64,000 nucleotides of DNA, taken from NCBI GenBank assembly GCA_037576215.1, contig JBANDB010000017.1, positions 434,001 to 498,000 on the forward strand. Reading direction: 5' to 3'. The position numbers were made by a program, and so were the translations under genes. Source of the DNA: Armillaria gallica (taxonomy: Eukaryota; Basidiomycota; Agaricomycetes; Agaricales; Physalacriaceae). Below are positions 12,380 to 23,920 of the stretch, piece after piece. Positions within the stretch are counted from its first letter, which is position 1, and every line of letters starts with the position of its first letter. The notes under the pieces are model-generated. The model saw only the letters and a program-made list of their open reading frames with translations, had not been told where the DNA came from and made no database searches.

Positions 12380-12904
12380 ATGTCGTTCCACCAAGCCGTT
12401 AGCACCATTGCTTTTAGGAGGTCAAGCTCGGTGTCGAGGACGTTCAATATCCATAGAGGCGTCTCCCAGGTGAACTTCATATTTTAGACTGTCACCGGCG
12501 ACCATGCAAATTAAATAAACGTTATATTCTCCAGGTTTCGTTCGCCGACACTGCCATCTATAAAAGCCAGCCCGCAAGACGTCAGAAAGCCATTGATGAT
12601 ACCACTGACTTCGCCAAACTCATGGGATTGGACACCGCTGGCGCAGACACCGTAGAGATCTTGTAGGTTTTCTGGCACTGTCACATTGTGTAAAGCTGAT
12701 ATCCTTGTAGCGGTGGGTATCATACCACTGAGGCCGACACCGAGTCCCGAATTACGGTTGCCGTCAAAGACTCTCGGAAATCGTATGTATTTCTATCGCG
12801 TCGGCGACGGTACGTTCTGGAATAGAGTCCACATTCCGGAGTCAAAGGACCACTGGGCACAGCATACGTATGTCCCGATTACAGAAGCACAGTTCATTAA
12901 GTGA
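12380..12904 (+). CDS. Small uncharacterised protein
   Basis: A small gene with introns. The ATG at 12380 gives MSFHQAVSTIAFRRSSSVSR (basic, Ser/Arg-rich, possibly a mitochondrial presequence). An intron ends near 12535, then VSFADTAIYKSQPARRQKA and DDTTDFAKLMGLDTAGADTV follow. A second intron (12662-12709) is followed by GGYHTTEADTESRITVAVKD. A third (about 12781-12829) joins to VHIPESKDHWAQHTYVPITE and the stop at 12904. An alternative reading keeps the third intron as coding in a different frame after the second intron. No known domain; about 130 residues. Function unknown. Confidence 0.5.
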
Positions 12905-13489
12905 GTTCATTAGTTATTTCATGTTATGTTCCAGCAATTTCAATTAATGCGTTCTCTCGGCCGGAAGGATATTAATTCAGTTTATTTTGTAAATCTACTA
13001 CATCCCTGTTCTTTGTGCTTGATTTACCTAGCTGAGTTGCTTATGTAACATAGTCGGCCAATCGGAGAGCGTATAAAGTGACTTTTTCGGCCAACTTTTC
13101 ATCACTTATTTCAAATTTTTCACTTATTCTCCTGCCCGATTTGGCTTGCTCACTTGGTCACTTCCTCTCACTTCGCACTTGCCTGAAGCTACGACTTGAT
13201 CACGACGCCTACCTGTTTATTGCTCACCAGCTCTAGTTACTATGATTGATTAACGGTGGTATGTCATAGTTTTGTCTGCCAAATTCGTGCTACGTTAGTA
13301 GTAGGTGTCAGGGGAACTTAGGATAGTCGAGTTCCTGAACGTTAGTTAGTTCGGGGGTTAGAGCACGAATGCTATAGGTCTTTGCTAGTAGGTAGGATAG
13401 GTGGTTTGAAGTGCGTATGTAGGGGTTTGGGGTGACTGACGTACGAGGTATTGATAGAATAGAGATACGTCGAAGTCTTGATCGTAGAG
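12905..13489. other. Intergenic, no gene seen
   Basis: Low coding content on both strands. A TATAAA word occurs near 13070. Nothing else could be assigned. Confidence 0.4.
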
Positions 13490-13740
13490 TGGTTCAGGCG
13501 AGCGGTTACGAATTTCGTTGAGTTGATGAAATGGCCTCGGAAGTCGGTCAACAAGTTGTGATTTGGTCTGCAGGCCAGACAGAAAATCTTCTCACCTTCG
13601 TTTTACCATATACATTACTTGTGTATCACTAATTCCGTTGACATTGTACAACTTGCACTCTTTTGATGTGTTATCATGTCTTCTATTTGCACTACATCGA
13701 CAAGGGGGAGAGCGTCCACCAAATTCAAGCAGTGAATCGA
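13490..13740 (+). pseudogene. 3' end relic of family 1 gene
   Basis: The sequence TTCAGGCGAGCGGTTACGAA and the following 240 bases match the 3' coding end and downstream region of the family 1 gene at 39527-40763 (its 40700-40940) with scattered differences. The match includes the terminal stop (AACAAGTTGTGA), the flanking GTTGACATTGTACAACTTGC block and CACCAAATTCAAG. Only the last coding exon remains. It shows that family 1 once had a copy here too. Confidence 0.7.
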
Positions 13741-13752
13741 ACTGTCAAAAAT

Positions 13753-13882
13753 CAATACGACTTAGCTTCCCACACACGACCGGCCCGATCAAGATGATCG
13801 GGTTCAATAAAGATTGACAATACGACTTAGCTTCCCACACACGACCGGCCCGATCAAGATGATCGGGTTCAATAAAGATTGA
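13753..13882. repeat. 65-bp tandem duplication
   Basis: Two adjacent 65-base units (13753-13817 and 13818-13882) starting CAATACGACTTAGCTTCCCA and containing GATGATCGGGTTCAATAAAG look identical. The unit resembles the GACCGGGCCGAT..GATGATCGGG stretch upstream of the family 1 copy at 41046. It is therefore probably derived from family 1 promoter DNA. Confidence 0.85.
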
Positions 13883-14485
13883 CTATATGGATGGCGAATT
13901 CAAACTTACAGGATTCGCCCGAGGTTCGATTATTTCATAAGAATGGCTCCTCTTCTTTTGGAGAAATCTTCTTGATGCGTGAGTTGAGTTATACGGCCGC
14001 TCAAAAGGTAAACGACGCGTAGAATGGAAGTACAAGGAGCTGTGTTGACAAATAGTACGCGGTTATTGAAAAACGCGAGTCAGCGGCGCAGTGCTTGGGT
14101 GGAAGTGTGGATCGAAATTCGCGTCACCGTGGTTCGCGGAGACCCACTCAAAGCCGAGACACGTGACTTAATACTCGAAAAGGAAAGTTCGTTCTCCCCC
14201 AAACGCGTCGCTATCTATTTTAGACTTCTCCGCCTATCTCCTGCCAAATGACGAAATCCACTCGACCGCTGTCTTAATTGGCATAGTTGCCGATCATCAA
14301 AGTAGTACGTGCACGGCCGACGTGTTTTTTTCTTCCATTTCGAACGTGATGATTAAGAAACCGGAAATGAGTGGACTAGTTCAATATTGGTGCTGCGTGC
14401 AGTCCCACCCATGACATGATGGGCGTACATATAAGCCGCATCGTTGCTGATTTTACTCTCACCGTTTTCGCTACACTCGCACCTC

Positions 14486-16776
14486 ATGGAGTCCCATAGC
14501 ACTACCGCGATCGGCGATATTCCACAGAAAAATGAGAGAGAAACACGGACGCCGTTTTCGACCATTCAAACAGTGTTGCTGATAGCGACATGTACCATGG
14601 CTATGTGGGTAAATGTATGTCGCTCCTTGTTCCCTTTAGAAACTATAACTCACTTGTATCTTAGAGCTCAAATAATACTTCCGTTTCGATTTCGTTGCCA
14701 GCTATTGGTGAAGACTTGAATATCGAAGAGACCCAATTACAGTGGCTTGTAAGTCTTTGCATACTACTCCGGCACGACGCTGACTCACCGTCAATCTCCC
14801 AGGTATCGGCCTATGCTCTGAGTTCCGTACGTTCATACTAGACATCAGCCATTGACGCCAACTAAGCACCGCTTTTTTCCAGGGATGTCTTTTTCCCATG
14901 TTCGGACGTCTTGCAGACCTCTATGGACGTAAACTGGTATTCATGACCGGCTCAACGTGGCTCGCCATCTTTACCCTTGCTTGCGGCTTCGCCCAAAGTA
15001 CGTCTCCGTCACCAGTATCTTGTGACCTTTACCAATCACTCACTCAAATCAGATGAAATCACTCTGGATGTGCTACGCGGTATGCAAGGAATTGGTGTAG
15101 CTGCCGCCCTACCCGCATCAGTGAGCACCCAGAACCCTTGCTTCTTAACGGCTCAACCTGACCATCGAGCATAGATGGGCATTCTAGCACATGCTTTCCC
15201 TCCTGGAAAAATTCGGTCTATTGCCTTTTCATCATTCGCCGCTGGGGCACCCTTAGGCGCGTTCACCGGTATGGCGCTAGGCGCCGTTCTCACACAACTC
15301 TCCAAGTATGTGATCAACTTGACGATGCTGAAACGCCGTCTGACTATTTGTTTGAAAGCCCATCCTGGCGAAGTAATTTTTACCTATCAACCGGCCTGAC
15401 AGTTTTGTACATGGTCGTTGGATCTTGGGCTATACCTAAGGACGAGCCATCCACAGAACTAGACAAACGCGTTGACTGGCTCGGCGCGTTCTTGGTAACG
15501 GCTGGTCTGACTCTTATCATCTTCGTTCTCAGTGACGGGGAGGTAGCTCCGAACAAATGGGCAACTTCCTGTAAGCTTAATATCCTCCTCACTAGGTCTC
15601 TCTATTCACATCCCATCCAGACATTATCGCACTCCTCATAGTCGGCGTCATCATCCTCAGCCTGTTCTTATTATGGCAGTGGTATCTCGAACGTGTTCAG
15701 CGCAATCCAAATGCGCCATATTCTGCACTCACCCCGCCGCCCATCATAAAGCTCTCTCTGTGGGCCCGCGGAAACGGGAAATTCGCAGCCATCATGATCA
15801 TTGTCATGTTCACCTTCTGCTCATTTTTGGGATGGAATTTCTGGACCCAGGTACGTCAAGGACGACCCACTCGCGGGCGATGCGCTTACCACGGCGTTCC
15901 CAGCTCTACTATCAAGATTATCAAGGCTACACCCCCGTTGGTACTATGATCCGGCTGTTCCCCATGTTCATCACCGGAATTATCTGCAACTTTATCATTG
16001 CTGTCATCATTGCTCGGGTTTCTGTTGTATGGATCCTAGGTTCGTCGATTTTGATAGCAGCTGACGGAAAGAAATATGCTCATCCCCATCCTTTAGCGAG
16101 TGGAACGATGATTACTGCCTGCGCAGCAATCTTCTTTGCCGAAATCGATCCCGACGCAACATACTGGGCCTATGGTTTCCCTAGCGCCATTTTCTCCGTC
16201 GTTGGGGCCGATTTTGTCTTTGCTGCCGGGTCAATATTCGTGGCGAGAATTGTCGAGCCGCATGAACAGAGTCTCTCCGGTGCTCTGTTCCAGACGATGT
16301 ACCAGGTGGGTAAACTCGTTCTTGAACAAGGAAATGGACATTGATGTTCTGGAACAGATTGGGACAGCACTAGGAGTTACGGTCTCTACGATCGTTTTCA
16401 ATCGCGTCGTCGCTCAGGATTCGTTGAATATGGGTGTCGTAGTCGACAATGCAAATAGTAATGCTCCTCGAGAGGCACTTCTGAATGGCTACAAGGCAGC
16501 CGAGTGGACCGCATTCGCTTTTGGAGCCATTGGTCCGTCATTCATCTGCTTCCATCATAAACGTCGACTTAAATTTTCTCTATAGGTGCCCTTCTAGCTG
16601 TTCTTTTCTTTTGGAATGTTGGAATTGTCGGGGACAAGGATGCGCCGGAGGGGACCAAGCCCGTGTCCACGCCTCAAAGCACTTCTACAGTGGTTGTTGA
16701 TTGCGACGTGGAGAAAGCGATACAAGAAATCCCCAGGATTGCGACGAGTCCTACCCCGTCGGAGAGCGCACATTAA
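14486..16776 (+). CDS. MFS transporter, DHA2-like (14-helix drug:H+ antiporter type)
   Basis: Major facilitator efflux pump of the plasma membrane. The ATG at 14486 begins MESHSTTAIGDIPQKNERET, a cytosolic N-terminus. Helices follow: TVLLIATCTMAMWVN, then EDLNIEETQLQWLVSAYALS and the MFS signature GRLADLYGRKLVFMTGSTWL. Further along come LRGMQGIGVAAALPAS, AFSSFAAGAPLGAFTGMALG, WLGAFLVTAGLTLIIFVLSD, AAIMIIVMFTFCSFLGWNFW, MFITGIICNFIIAVIIARVS and, near the end, IGTALGVTVSTIVFNRVV. About ten introns are needed; all have GT..AG ends and keep the frame (for example 15851-15901 joins FWTQ to LYYQDY). The C-terminal tail is short and cytosolic. Substrate unknown. Confidence 0.85.
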
Positions 16777-17039
16777 TAATTAATTTTCCGTAGAAAAGCA
16801 TCACACACCGCAGGACATATATGTACACTACTTGCATTTTACACCTAGACATCATTCACGTTGTATCCACTAGAAACCGATGGCATTTTCGTTTCGTCCA
16901 ACTGATAGACTCTTGCGATGATGTTCAAAATGATATTGACAGCGTACTTCCGCGACAAGCACGCATCACTTTACAGACCCACTCACGGGGGTACGTCTTG
17001 CTTAGCAAAGTAGCAGCATGTTCGATATTTCCTACGAGT

Positions 17040-17420
17040 TATATTTACTCCAAATCCTTTCCCTCCACGACACCCTTCTCTGCGTAGTTTTCCAAACTCG
17101 GAACAGAGGACTCCGCAGTTCAACCGCAGTTCCAAACGTACCAAATACGTCTCTCTCATCCACGTTGCCGATGCCCGATGGCGGCCACAGATTATTCAGA
17201 AATAGCCACGTCGCAGCACTTATGCTAAACCCTAATGGCCAGGACATGTAGTACACATGTCGTCAAAGACAATCATCATTTACGTCCGCAAATATCATCG
17301 CGAAAGAAAACATACACCCATGTCAAACCCATGTCGTACTAACGCGGATCGCGTCCGGCGTGATAAACGCGCAGAATCCGGGCATCCTAGGGTGTCTGTT
17401 GTCAATTCTGTTGAAGGTAA
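17040..17420 (-). pseudogene. C-terminal remnant of NCS1-type nucleobase permease
   Basis: On the minus strand from 17256, YYMSWPLGFSISAATWLFLN continues NLWPPSGIGNVDERDVFGTF. It resembles the last helices and tail of fungal NCS1 (uracil/allantoin permease) transporters, which typically have a W-P-P..V-x-D-x-x-D-V-F-G-T-F ending. Just upstream, HPRMPGFCAFITPDAI resembles the preceding loop. No other part of the transporter is present, and its 5' side runs into the family 1 promoter near 17640. A truncated relic; assignment is by pattern only. Confidence 0.5.
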
Positions 17421-17649
17421 ACACTCAACTTGTAGATCCAGGAACCAGAGTTTGGAACCAACTTCAAATTTACTGCATCTTGTACAGTAAGGGACATCGC
17501 AGCACTATATACATCTACGAAAGAAAACACTCACCAAGGTCGCCGCTTTGGTCCTAAGCATCGCAAATACAGGGTCGGAATTTGGCGATAATCATCGGGA
17601 TCTGATAATATTCCCACGCCTCCCTTGTTCTTGTTCCACCAGGCTACAG

Positions 17650-17656
17650 TATAAAA
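17650..17656 (+). promoter_or_regulatory. TATA box of family 1 copy A
   Basis: TATAAAA followed by ATGCTCGA, as in the three other family 1 promoters at 37380, 39477 and 41039. Confidence 0.6.
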
Positions 17657-17699
17657 ATGCTCGACTTGGGCCGCCACCCTTACTCTTGTCTCGCTCCCT

Positions 17700-18490
17700 C
17701 TCCTCCGCCTTGCCCTTCGTACTTTCCCTTGACTCGAATAATCAAGTCGTTCCACCTTGGGACTCGTATCTTACCTTTTCCATCGATGTGGCTACTCTAG
17801 ATGTGATGGGGGCGACGATACCATGTTACAGAAGCTAGATGGTCTGCAGGATAAGAAATACGCCGGTTACTGCTTGGAGGTGTGTTCATTCAGCCTTGCT
17901 GAAGTCCCATCCAATAAAACTTTCTTAGGTCACAAATTCAAGCGAAGAGGACTCGAAACACTACGCTGTACACATCTGACCGGTGCAGCAGGGCCTTACA
18001 AAACCGCACCCTCGGAAGCCCCAGCATGCGCGGCCTACCATGTGTCCCTATCTTTCCGATGGCTGCTCATCCCAGGTCAAGAGAAGCTCTGCAAGTCTCG
18101 AAGCCTTTACCGTGGAACAATTGCTACCATCTTACTTGCTATGATATTTGCCTACGCATACCTGCTGAGCAGCAAGATCATTCTCAATCACCATATCTGA
18201 ATTGTTCCCCTGAGCTGGACAAATTTGTCGGGGAGGATATGCGTTACCGCCAACTCCTCCAGGCTGGACCAGATGATGACAGGATCCTTCGAATTCTCGA
18301 CGGTCAAGAAGAAGTCCCAAAGATGGATGTTCCGGACGACGCTTCCCAGACTTCGAGTGAGAGTCAAGCCAGCTAGATGTTTCTCGCCAAGGTGCCGGGC
18401 TGTGATAAACTGGAAGAAGATCTCATCTTCGTGCCCGTTATGCGTGTCGATCACCCCCTGTCCAACGTACCAGAGACATCTGATCTGTCC
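17700..18490 (+). pseudogene. Family 1 gene copy A, 5' part, decayed
   Basis: This copy aligns with exons of the intact copy at 37449. TFSIDVA, the MLQKLDGLQDKKYAGYCLE segment, the SRPVQQG-like region, DDDRILRILDGQEE and FLAKVPGCDKLEEDLIF are all visible, but in changing frames. The start codon position reads TTG, the first exon has a frame shift before the GGGGDD region, and the homology stops at about 18490 within the codons for EISD. The missing 3' part appears at 25945. Function of the family unknown. Confidence 0.7.
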
Positions 18491-18501
18491 CCGATTCTTT
18501 C

Positions 18502-19167
18502 CGACTGATAAGGAGTGAAACGATAGAGGGTCTAAAAGAGAGTAAACGACGATCGACCACCAACGGACCATGTACAGGGGTCAATCTACCCCGGTCTTCT
18601 TCCTGATATGGTCCGTGGAAATTATGCCCTTGGATTAGATTAGATAATATAAGATGGTTATCTTCTTCATCGGGTATCGTTCGACACACCTGACGTACCG
18701 TGCGTTTCCGACGTTCTCCATTGAGTGTTCTGACGTCATCGCCCCGTCACGGAGGCGTCGTTGTCTTGAACTCCTTCACCCTTGCGACTCTCCACGTACG
18801 CGCGCCCGCTGTCATCGTATCGTCGTTAAGTATTCGGGTAGGGTTCATGTTGTTTGACCTCAATGTTCTCTTATTTTATTTTTTGACCGTGATTCAGGAA
18901 AACTGTACCGACCAACGATCCAACGGCAGCAAAGTCAAAAGAAAAGAAAAAAGTCTAGACGCAACTCGTGTAGGCCGTTCGTACCAGACTCCTTCCCATT
19001 CGCCTTTGCAGGGGAAAAAAGAAACGCGATTACCTTGCTTGTCAAGGTCTCTGTGGGTCTAAAATCCGTGATTACCAAGCGAAAATTGTCACATGATATG
19101 ATGTAATGTGGGCGTAATCGCTCTGTCATCCTAACCTTTCCTATTTCTCTCATTCTCTGCATTATGT
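18502..19167. other. Left part of the insertion, no gene seen
   Basis: No supported coding sequence. Short open frames on both strands overlap each other and show no motif. The Helitron-like reading begins near 19165 (MSLQNGTVIAELLDNIDLAT). Confidence 0.4.
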
Positions 19168-20338
19168 CGCTTCAAAACGGAACCGTTATAGCTGAGTTGC
19201 TAGATAACATTGATCTAGCGACCATAATAAACATTCTCCACCAATGTGATGTTGGTTGTTTGCTTTTGTGGTGTGCGCATTGACCACGACCAAACATTGT
19301 TAGGTTCACTTACCGGTTGCCATTGCGAATCAACGGCGCGCACTGTATTATTACATCGCACAATGCAACACCTCATTGCAAAATAGCATACAGCAAATTT
19401 GTAGCCAACAACTTAATGATCTCACAACTGAAAGCCTCTTAACCTGGCCATTAGAATTATTGACCTTTGCATGCAAGAGTCACACGGAATGTGCGCCACC
19501 CGTAAATCCCCTTATTGGTTCATGCTCACCTGCAACATAGACAATGTTGGTCAAACGTCTACGCGACAACAATCTATTGAATGGCTTTTACACACACAAC
19601 ACACATCTTTCCAACAGCTATTCGTTGAACGCAGGTTAAACACACAAAATCCGTGTCTCGCCGATGGCATGACTGCAGATGAAACCATTGGACAATGGAC
19701 CAAAAAAGCCATCGTTGATGCGTTGCACAAGGTTAACAATGTTCGCATTCACATACAAGGCTCTACAGATGCTGTCAGGCGACGTACCATCTATCTATTC
19801 TGCGCCCTGCTGCATCTAACAGCATTAAACGTATTTTTGGACATCCTCCATGAAAGTTCAAACAGCGTCAAATTTGCGGATGGCGTTGAAGTTAAAAACG
19901 CTTATGACAATGTCCCTACAATAATATTGGAATTGTTATGTAAAAAAAATTCTGGTATGTTCAATTCACATGCGTTCCTGTGTCGTTAAAAAACATAATG
20001 GTTCAGAGCTTGACCACACGAGATCCGATCGTCAAACGTACTATACTATTCTGCAACAGCCAGAACACGACACAATCAGGGCACTTGTTGCACGCCAGCA
20101 TATCGATACAAATGATCCCAAATTCTACAATGGCGTCTCTGTAAACAAAACACTGGTGCATTTGAATTTACACGACAGCAATACAATCCTTCAAGAAATA
20201 ATGGACGTTCCTTCAAGTGCATTGCAATGTCGACACTATTTCCTCTGTTTCTGTGCTTTATTGGATCCACCAGACGCTGAATCTTATATCGCCAAAGTTC
20301 GCATCAATATGATTGACCGATTCCACTACACAAAATGA

Positions 20339-21271
20339 CTTCGACGTGAGATTATTTCTGACGACGCCGATTTCTTGCAACCAGTCGCACCTGCACGAGT
20401 CAATGAACGAATTACTATGTTTGCAAACAAAACCAGTAACCAAGCACTACAGACTGGGGTATGCATTGTTTGCGCACGGGAGATAGCCAAACAAGAATGC
20501 TCGGTAATACCAATTGGCGATATTCCCAATCCCTCTTTGTTGCTTCCTCCAAATCCCGATCCCTCGCATGTTTTATCACGGAATATGCTGTTGTACTCCA
20601 ATCATAACCAACCTATTGACAACAACATAACTATTTGTGAACAGTGCATGCGATCAATGCAAAAGAATACTCTTCCTCGACTCGCGTTAGCCAATAATCT
20701 CTGGCTCGGGCACATTCCACCACAACTTTCCATTCTAACGCTTCCAAAACGAATTCTGATTGCACGTTATTTTCCAGCTGGCTACATAGTCAAACTTTAT
20801 CCGAAGATAAAATCCGCTCGCCGTTGGGACAGTGATTTATTCACTAGTGGCATCAAAGGCAACGTTTCCACCTATCCCCTCCCACATGCTCACATATCGT
20901 CATTCATTGATGGTCGCCAAATGATGCCGCTGACAACGGGGATCTTAGCCGCGCTAATTGGAGTAACGTTCATCCAGCCAAATAAGAAGGTTCAATATCC
21001 TTTTCCTAAAATGCTCCATGTCAGACGATGAATCGTATTTGAAGCTTTAACTTGGTTGACCAATCACAATCCCCTGTGGGACAGCATTCATGTTGTGCCT
21101 GAGCGTATCGCATCTCTTCCGGAAGATGATGTGCCAGAGGAAATCATTCAAACAGCGAGAATCACAGAGCACATGGACATCCTCTCTCAAGAACAATCTG
21201 GGTATGTTCCAGAACCGAATGACGATGATGACACAGGTAAACCCTGTTATGGTGATGAGTATTGGCGCTAA
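20339..21271 (+). pseudogene. Helitron protein, DUF6570-like segment
   Basis: Reading frame of the Helitron polypeptide upstream of its Rep domain. CIVCAREIAKQECSVIPI and ICEQCMRSMQKNTLPRLAL supply paired Cys motifs. TSGIKGNVSTYPLPHAHISS and LAALIGVTFIQPNKKVQYPF match the usual course of these proteins in basidiomycetes. A single TGA at 21029-21031 separates RR from IVFEALTWL in one frame. The reading then enters the region duplicated as a 50-bp inverted repeat and ends at 21271. Confidence 0.7.
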
Positions 21272-21351
21272 TACAAAAGCACTACTGTGTTCAATTTATT
21301 GCTTGAGAGAGGATGTCCATGTGCTCTGTGATTCTCGCTGTTTGAATGATT
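21142..21351. repeat. Perfect 50-bp inverted repeat
   Basis: Bases 21142-21191 (AATCATTCAAACAGCGAGAA and on) are the exact reverse complement of 21302-21351, separated by 110 bases. The left arm is in the Helitron coding frame (IIQTARITEHMDILSQ); the right arm is an inverted duplicate that breaks the frame before SEDIPLQSHGVVDANGNEV. A transcript would fold into a long stable hairpin. It looks like a replication template-switch product. Confidence 0.9.
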
Positions 21352-21388
21352 AGTTTACAGCGAAGACATCCCTTTACAATCACACGGA

Positions 21389-22614
21389 GTGGTTGATGCG
21401 AATGGTAATGAGGTTATTGATGAGGATTTAAGGGAACACGCACTGAACAACGGAGTAAACACGCCCACCCCTCTATCACATGGCGAAGAGCATTACAAGG
21501 TCAAGAGGGGTAGCCGGTTTGTGAATGAATACGCACGGAAAACGGACGACGGACTTCGCACGGATGGTGGACCAAGCAATCCCAATCACCTCATGGGTGC
21601 TTTTCCAGTACTTTTTCCATATGGAATTGGCGGATTTGAAACAACCCGTAGATCCCCCGTTCCCTATGAGGTTCATGCACATTGGGCTCTGCAATATGGA
21701 GACCGCTGTTTTAGAAAAGATCTTCATTTTGTTTTCCAATTCTTTGGGGTTATTCAAAAGAGAAATATCTGTCAGTCAGCGGTACTCCAAATGTCAAGCA
21801 ACTCCTTCCACCGTCATGAAACATTGCTGTCGGTTGTCAAGCCGAAGGACCTTGTACAGGCTGGACTCCAGGAGAAACGGAAAGTTCCGTTCACCAATCC
21901 CGCTGTCCAAGCGTTACGCACGGAATTGTCTGCAGTGCGATCCAAGGTTCCTGGAACCGATGAATCTCAGCAAACCCTGCGATCGAAGATATGGAGCATC
22001 ACAGTCGCTTTCAATCCTCCAAATCTCTGGCTGACAATTAACCCCAATGATACACAAGATCCCATCGCGCAGGTAATCGCTGGAGAAGATATTGATCTAG
22101 ATAACTTCGTCTCTCATGCTGGACCCGGAGCTAGTTTTCGTTCGAGAACAATCGCCGCGGATCCATATGCATCGGCAAAGTTCTTCCACCTCATCATCCA
22201 ATCAACACTGTCGGCGTTGGCTGGCATCACAGTCATAACCTCTCCAGGGAATCATAAAATCATCCGTGAAGAGGGCATTTTTGGAACTGTTCAGGCATAT
22301 GTGGGGACCGTGGAAGCCCAAGGTCGGGGCTCGCTACACATGCATGTCTTGCTCTGGCTTCGTGGCTTTGTGACTTCTGCAGAGATGGATGCTATACTCA
22401 AGAAACCAGAGTTTTGAGAACGAATTACCGGATTCATTTTGCAGAACATTGTCGCAGATATCAATGGACTATCTGCTGAAGAGATAGTTCGTCTCCTGGA
22501 ATTGAAGGACCCATCAAAAGATTCTATTCTCAACTACAGCAAGCTAGAAGCCTCCGGTCAGCTGCTTTTTCCACCTGGTCAGAACAGGAAGGGAGTTAAA
22601 TCCGACCAGAAAGG
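21389..22614 (+). pseudogene. Helitron Rep-like (helitron_like_N) segment
   Basis: Open from MVDANGNEVIDEDL to 22417, then a TGA, then the same frame from ERITGFILQNIVADINGLSA to the LTR element. Key features are HWALQYGDRCFRKDLHFVFQ, WSITVAFNPPNLWLTINPND, SAKFFHLIIQSTLSALAG, and the HMH metal-binding pair in QGRGSLHMHVLLWL that defines Rep-type HUH nucleases. The downstream tyrosine motif is not identified. The frame resumes beyond the LTR element at 24129 (GKSSKRKTEGDGGEVNKK) before a TGA. Confidence 0.75.
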
Positions 22615-22810
22615 TGTTGGAATTTAGGTTCTGGTGGTTCGGGAGGGCAGCGCAGTGGACTCGAAGGACGGTATATTCTGTCGTACAGTATAGGGACAGT
22701 GGGGGTTCGGAGTCAAGTAACGATAGGTACGAAATGTCAAAGTTTGAAGTAAGTGGTAAATAGGTATAAATAGAAAGTGGCGTTAAAGCCGTGAAAACCA
22801 AATCTCAACA
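22615..22810 (-). repeat. LTR (3' LTR of the copia-type element)
   Basis: 196 bp, TGTTGGAATT...TCTCAACA as read on the plus strand. It differs from the other LTR at two positions (C/T in the GGTTCGGGAGG block, T/C in the AAGTGGTAAA block). A purine-rich GTGAAATAGTGGGAG lies just inside it on the element's sense strand, a candidate polypurine tract. Confidence 0.9.
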
Positions 22811-22926
22811 CTCCCACTATTTCACGGCGTCGTGAAGGTCTAAGATGAAAAGGATGAAAGGGGGGGTATAGTAAGTGAATGTAGAGAAATCGTCTCCCAC
22901 TATTGCCATGATCCCTGGGGACCAGT

Positions 22927-23721
22927 CTAAATGACGATTTCCTCGTCGTAAGGACCAATGGCCAAGGCCGCGATCGAGGTAGTCGGTATGGTGATCTGGT
23001 TGAAGGGGAACGTGCCGCACTCATTCTTGAAGTGTCCCTTCTGGCCGCAACCATGACAGGTAATCGTAGAGCGGTCAATTGGCAAACGGGACCGACTAAA
23101 GTTAGCGACAAGCGCAAGATGGTCAGGAGAATCGGTCTTCTCCTTGGATTGGCGAGTTTCCTCATTGAGGATGCGGGAAATGACGTAGGAGAGGTCGGTG
23201 TGCTGGGGATTGTTGTCGAGCGCAACAATGAGATTGTCGTATAAATGAGGAAGGGATTCCATGATGAAAGCAATAGCCAATCCGTCTGTACATGTTTCGC
23301 CTAAAGCCTTGAGCTTGTCGATGATCGTCTGAATATCCCCGATATGGTCCCTCATATGTATCTCCTCTCCAGCTTTCTTCAACCTAATGAGCTGTCTCCA
23401 CATTGCGACGACGCTCCCAAGACCCTCGGTGGTATGGTAGGACTTAATATTGTCCCAGGCCTCCTTGGCCGAAGTCGCATTTCGAGTCAGGTGATATTGG
23501 GAAGGGAGGATGTTGCTGACAATGGTCGCCAATGCTTCTTCATCCCGTCTAACCCAACCCTTCACTGCATTGGAGTTAGGAGACCCAAGCGGCTTGGGCT
23601 CGCTCCCATCAGTAACAGCCCAGAGCTTCTTCTTGGTGAGGTCCATGCGCTGAGCATAGACCCAATCAAAGTAATTGGTGTTGTCGAGGGGAGCAAACTG
23701 GTATTTGGACCGCGCAGCCAT
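22927..23721 (-). CDS. Copia-type Gag with zinc knuckle
   Basis: Structural capsid protein of the LTR element. The start ATG 23721-23719 gives MAARSKYQFAPLDNTNYFDW. Domain content is typical of copia Gag (UBN2-type): DNTNYFDWVYAQRMDLTKKK, TSAKEAWDNIKSYH, HMRDHIGDIQTIIDKLKALG, AFIMESLPHLYDNLIVAL. It ends with a CCHC knuckle CHGCGQKGHFKNEC (CX2CX4HX4C) that would bind RNA. The frame is intact for about 264 codons, then a stop at 22927-22929 with no pol downstream. An upstream in-frame start at 23793 is possible. Confidence 0.88.
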   Translation of the reverse strand: MAARSKYQFAPLDNTNYFDWVYAQRMDLTKKKLWAVTDGSEPKPLGSPNSNAVKGWVRRDEEALATIVSNILPSQYHLTRNATSAKEAWDNIKSYHTTEGLGSVVAMWRQLIRLKKAGEEIHMRDHIGDIQTIIDKLKALGETCTDGLAIAFIMESLPHLYDNLIVALDNNPQHTDLSYVISRILNEETRQSKEKTDSPDHLALVANFSRSRLPIDRSTITCHGCGQKGHFKNECGTFPFNQITIPTTSIAALAIGPYDEEIVI

Positions 23722-23920
23722 GATGATGTGATGTAGCGATGGAAATGATGGTATGATGATACGTTGGATAGGCACAGAATAACGATAAGGCACGAATAAA
23801 CACGAGAAACACTATAACGAGGGGCCGTGGCACTACTGACGGCAAGCACAAGAGAGACGATGAACGAGTTGGATAGGGGTCAGGACCAAGAAAGCGAGTG
23901 ATAGAAGTTAGAGGGGCTCG

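Noticed and set aside
17531..17755. Minus-strand frame over the copy A promoter (Arg-rich)
   Set aside because: It lies over sequence homologous to family 1 promoters and has no counterpart frame in copies D-F.
23032..23736. Plus-strand frames opposite gag
   Set aside because: Shadow frames of the intact minus-strand gag.
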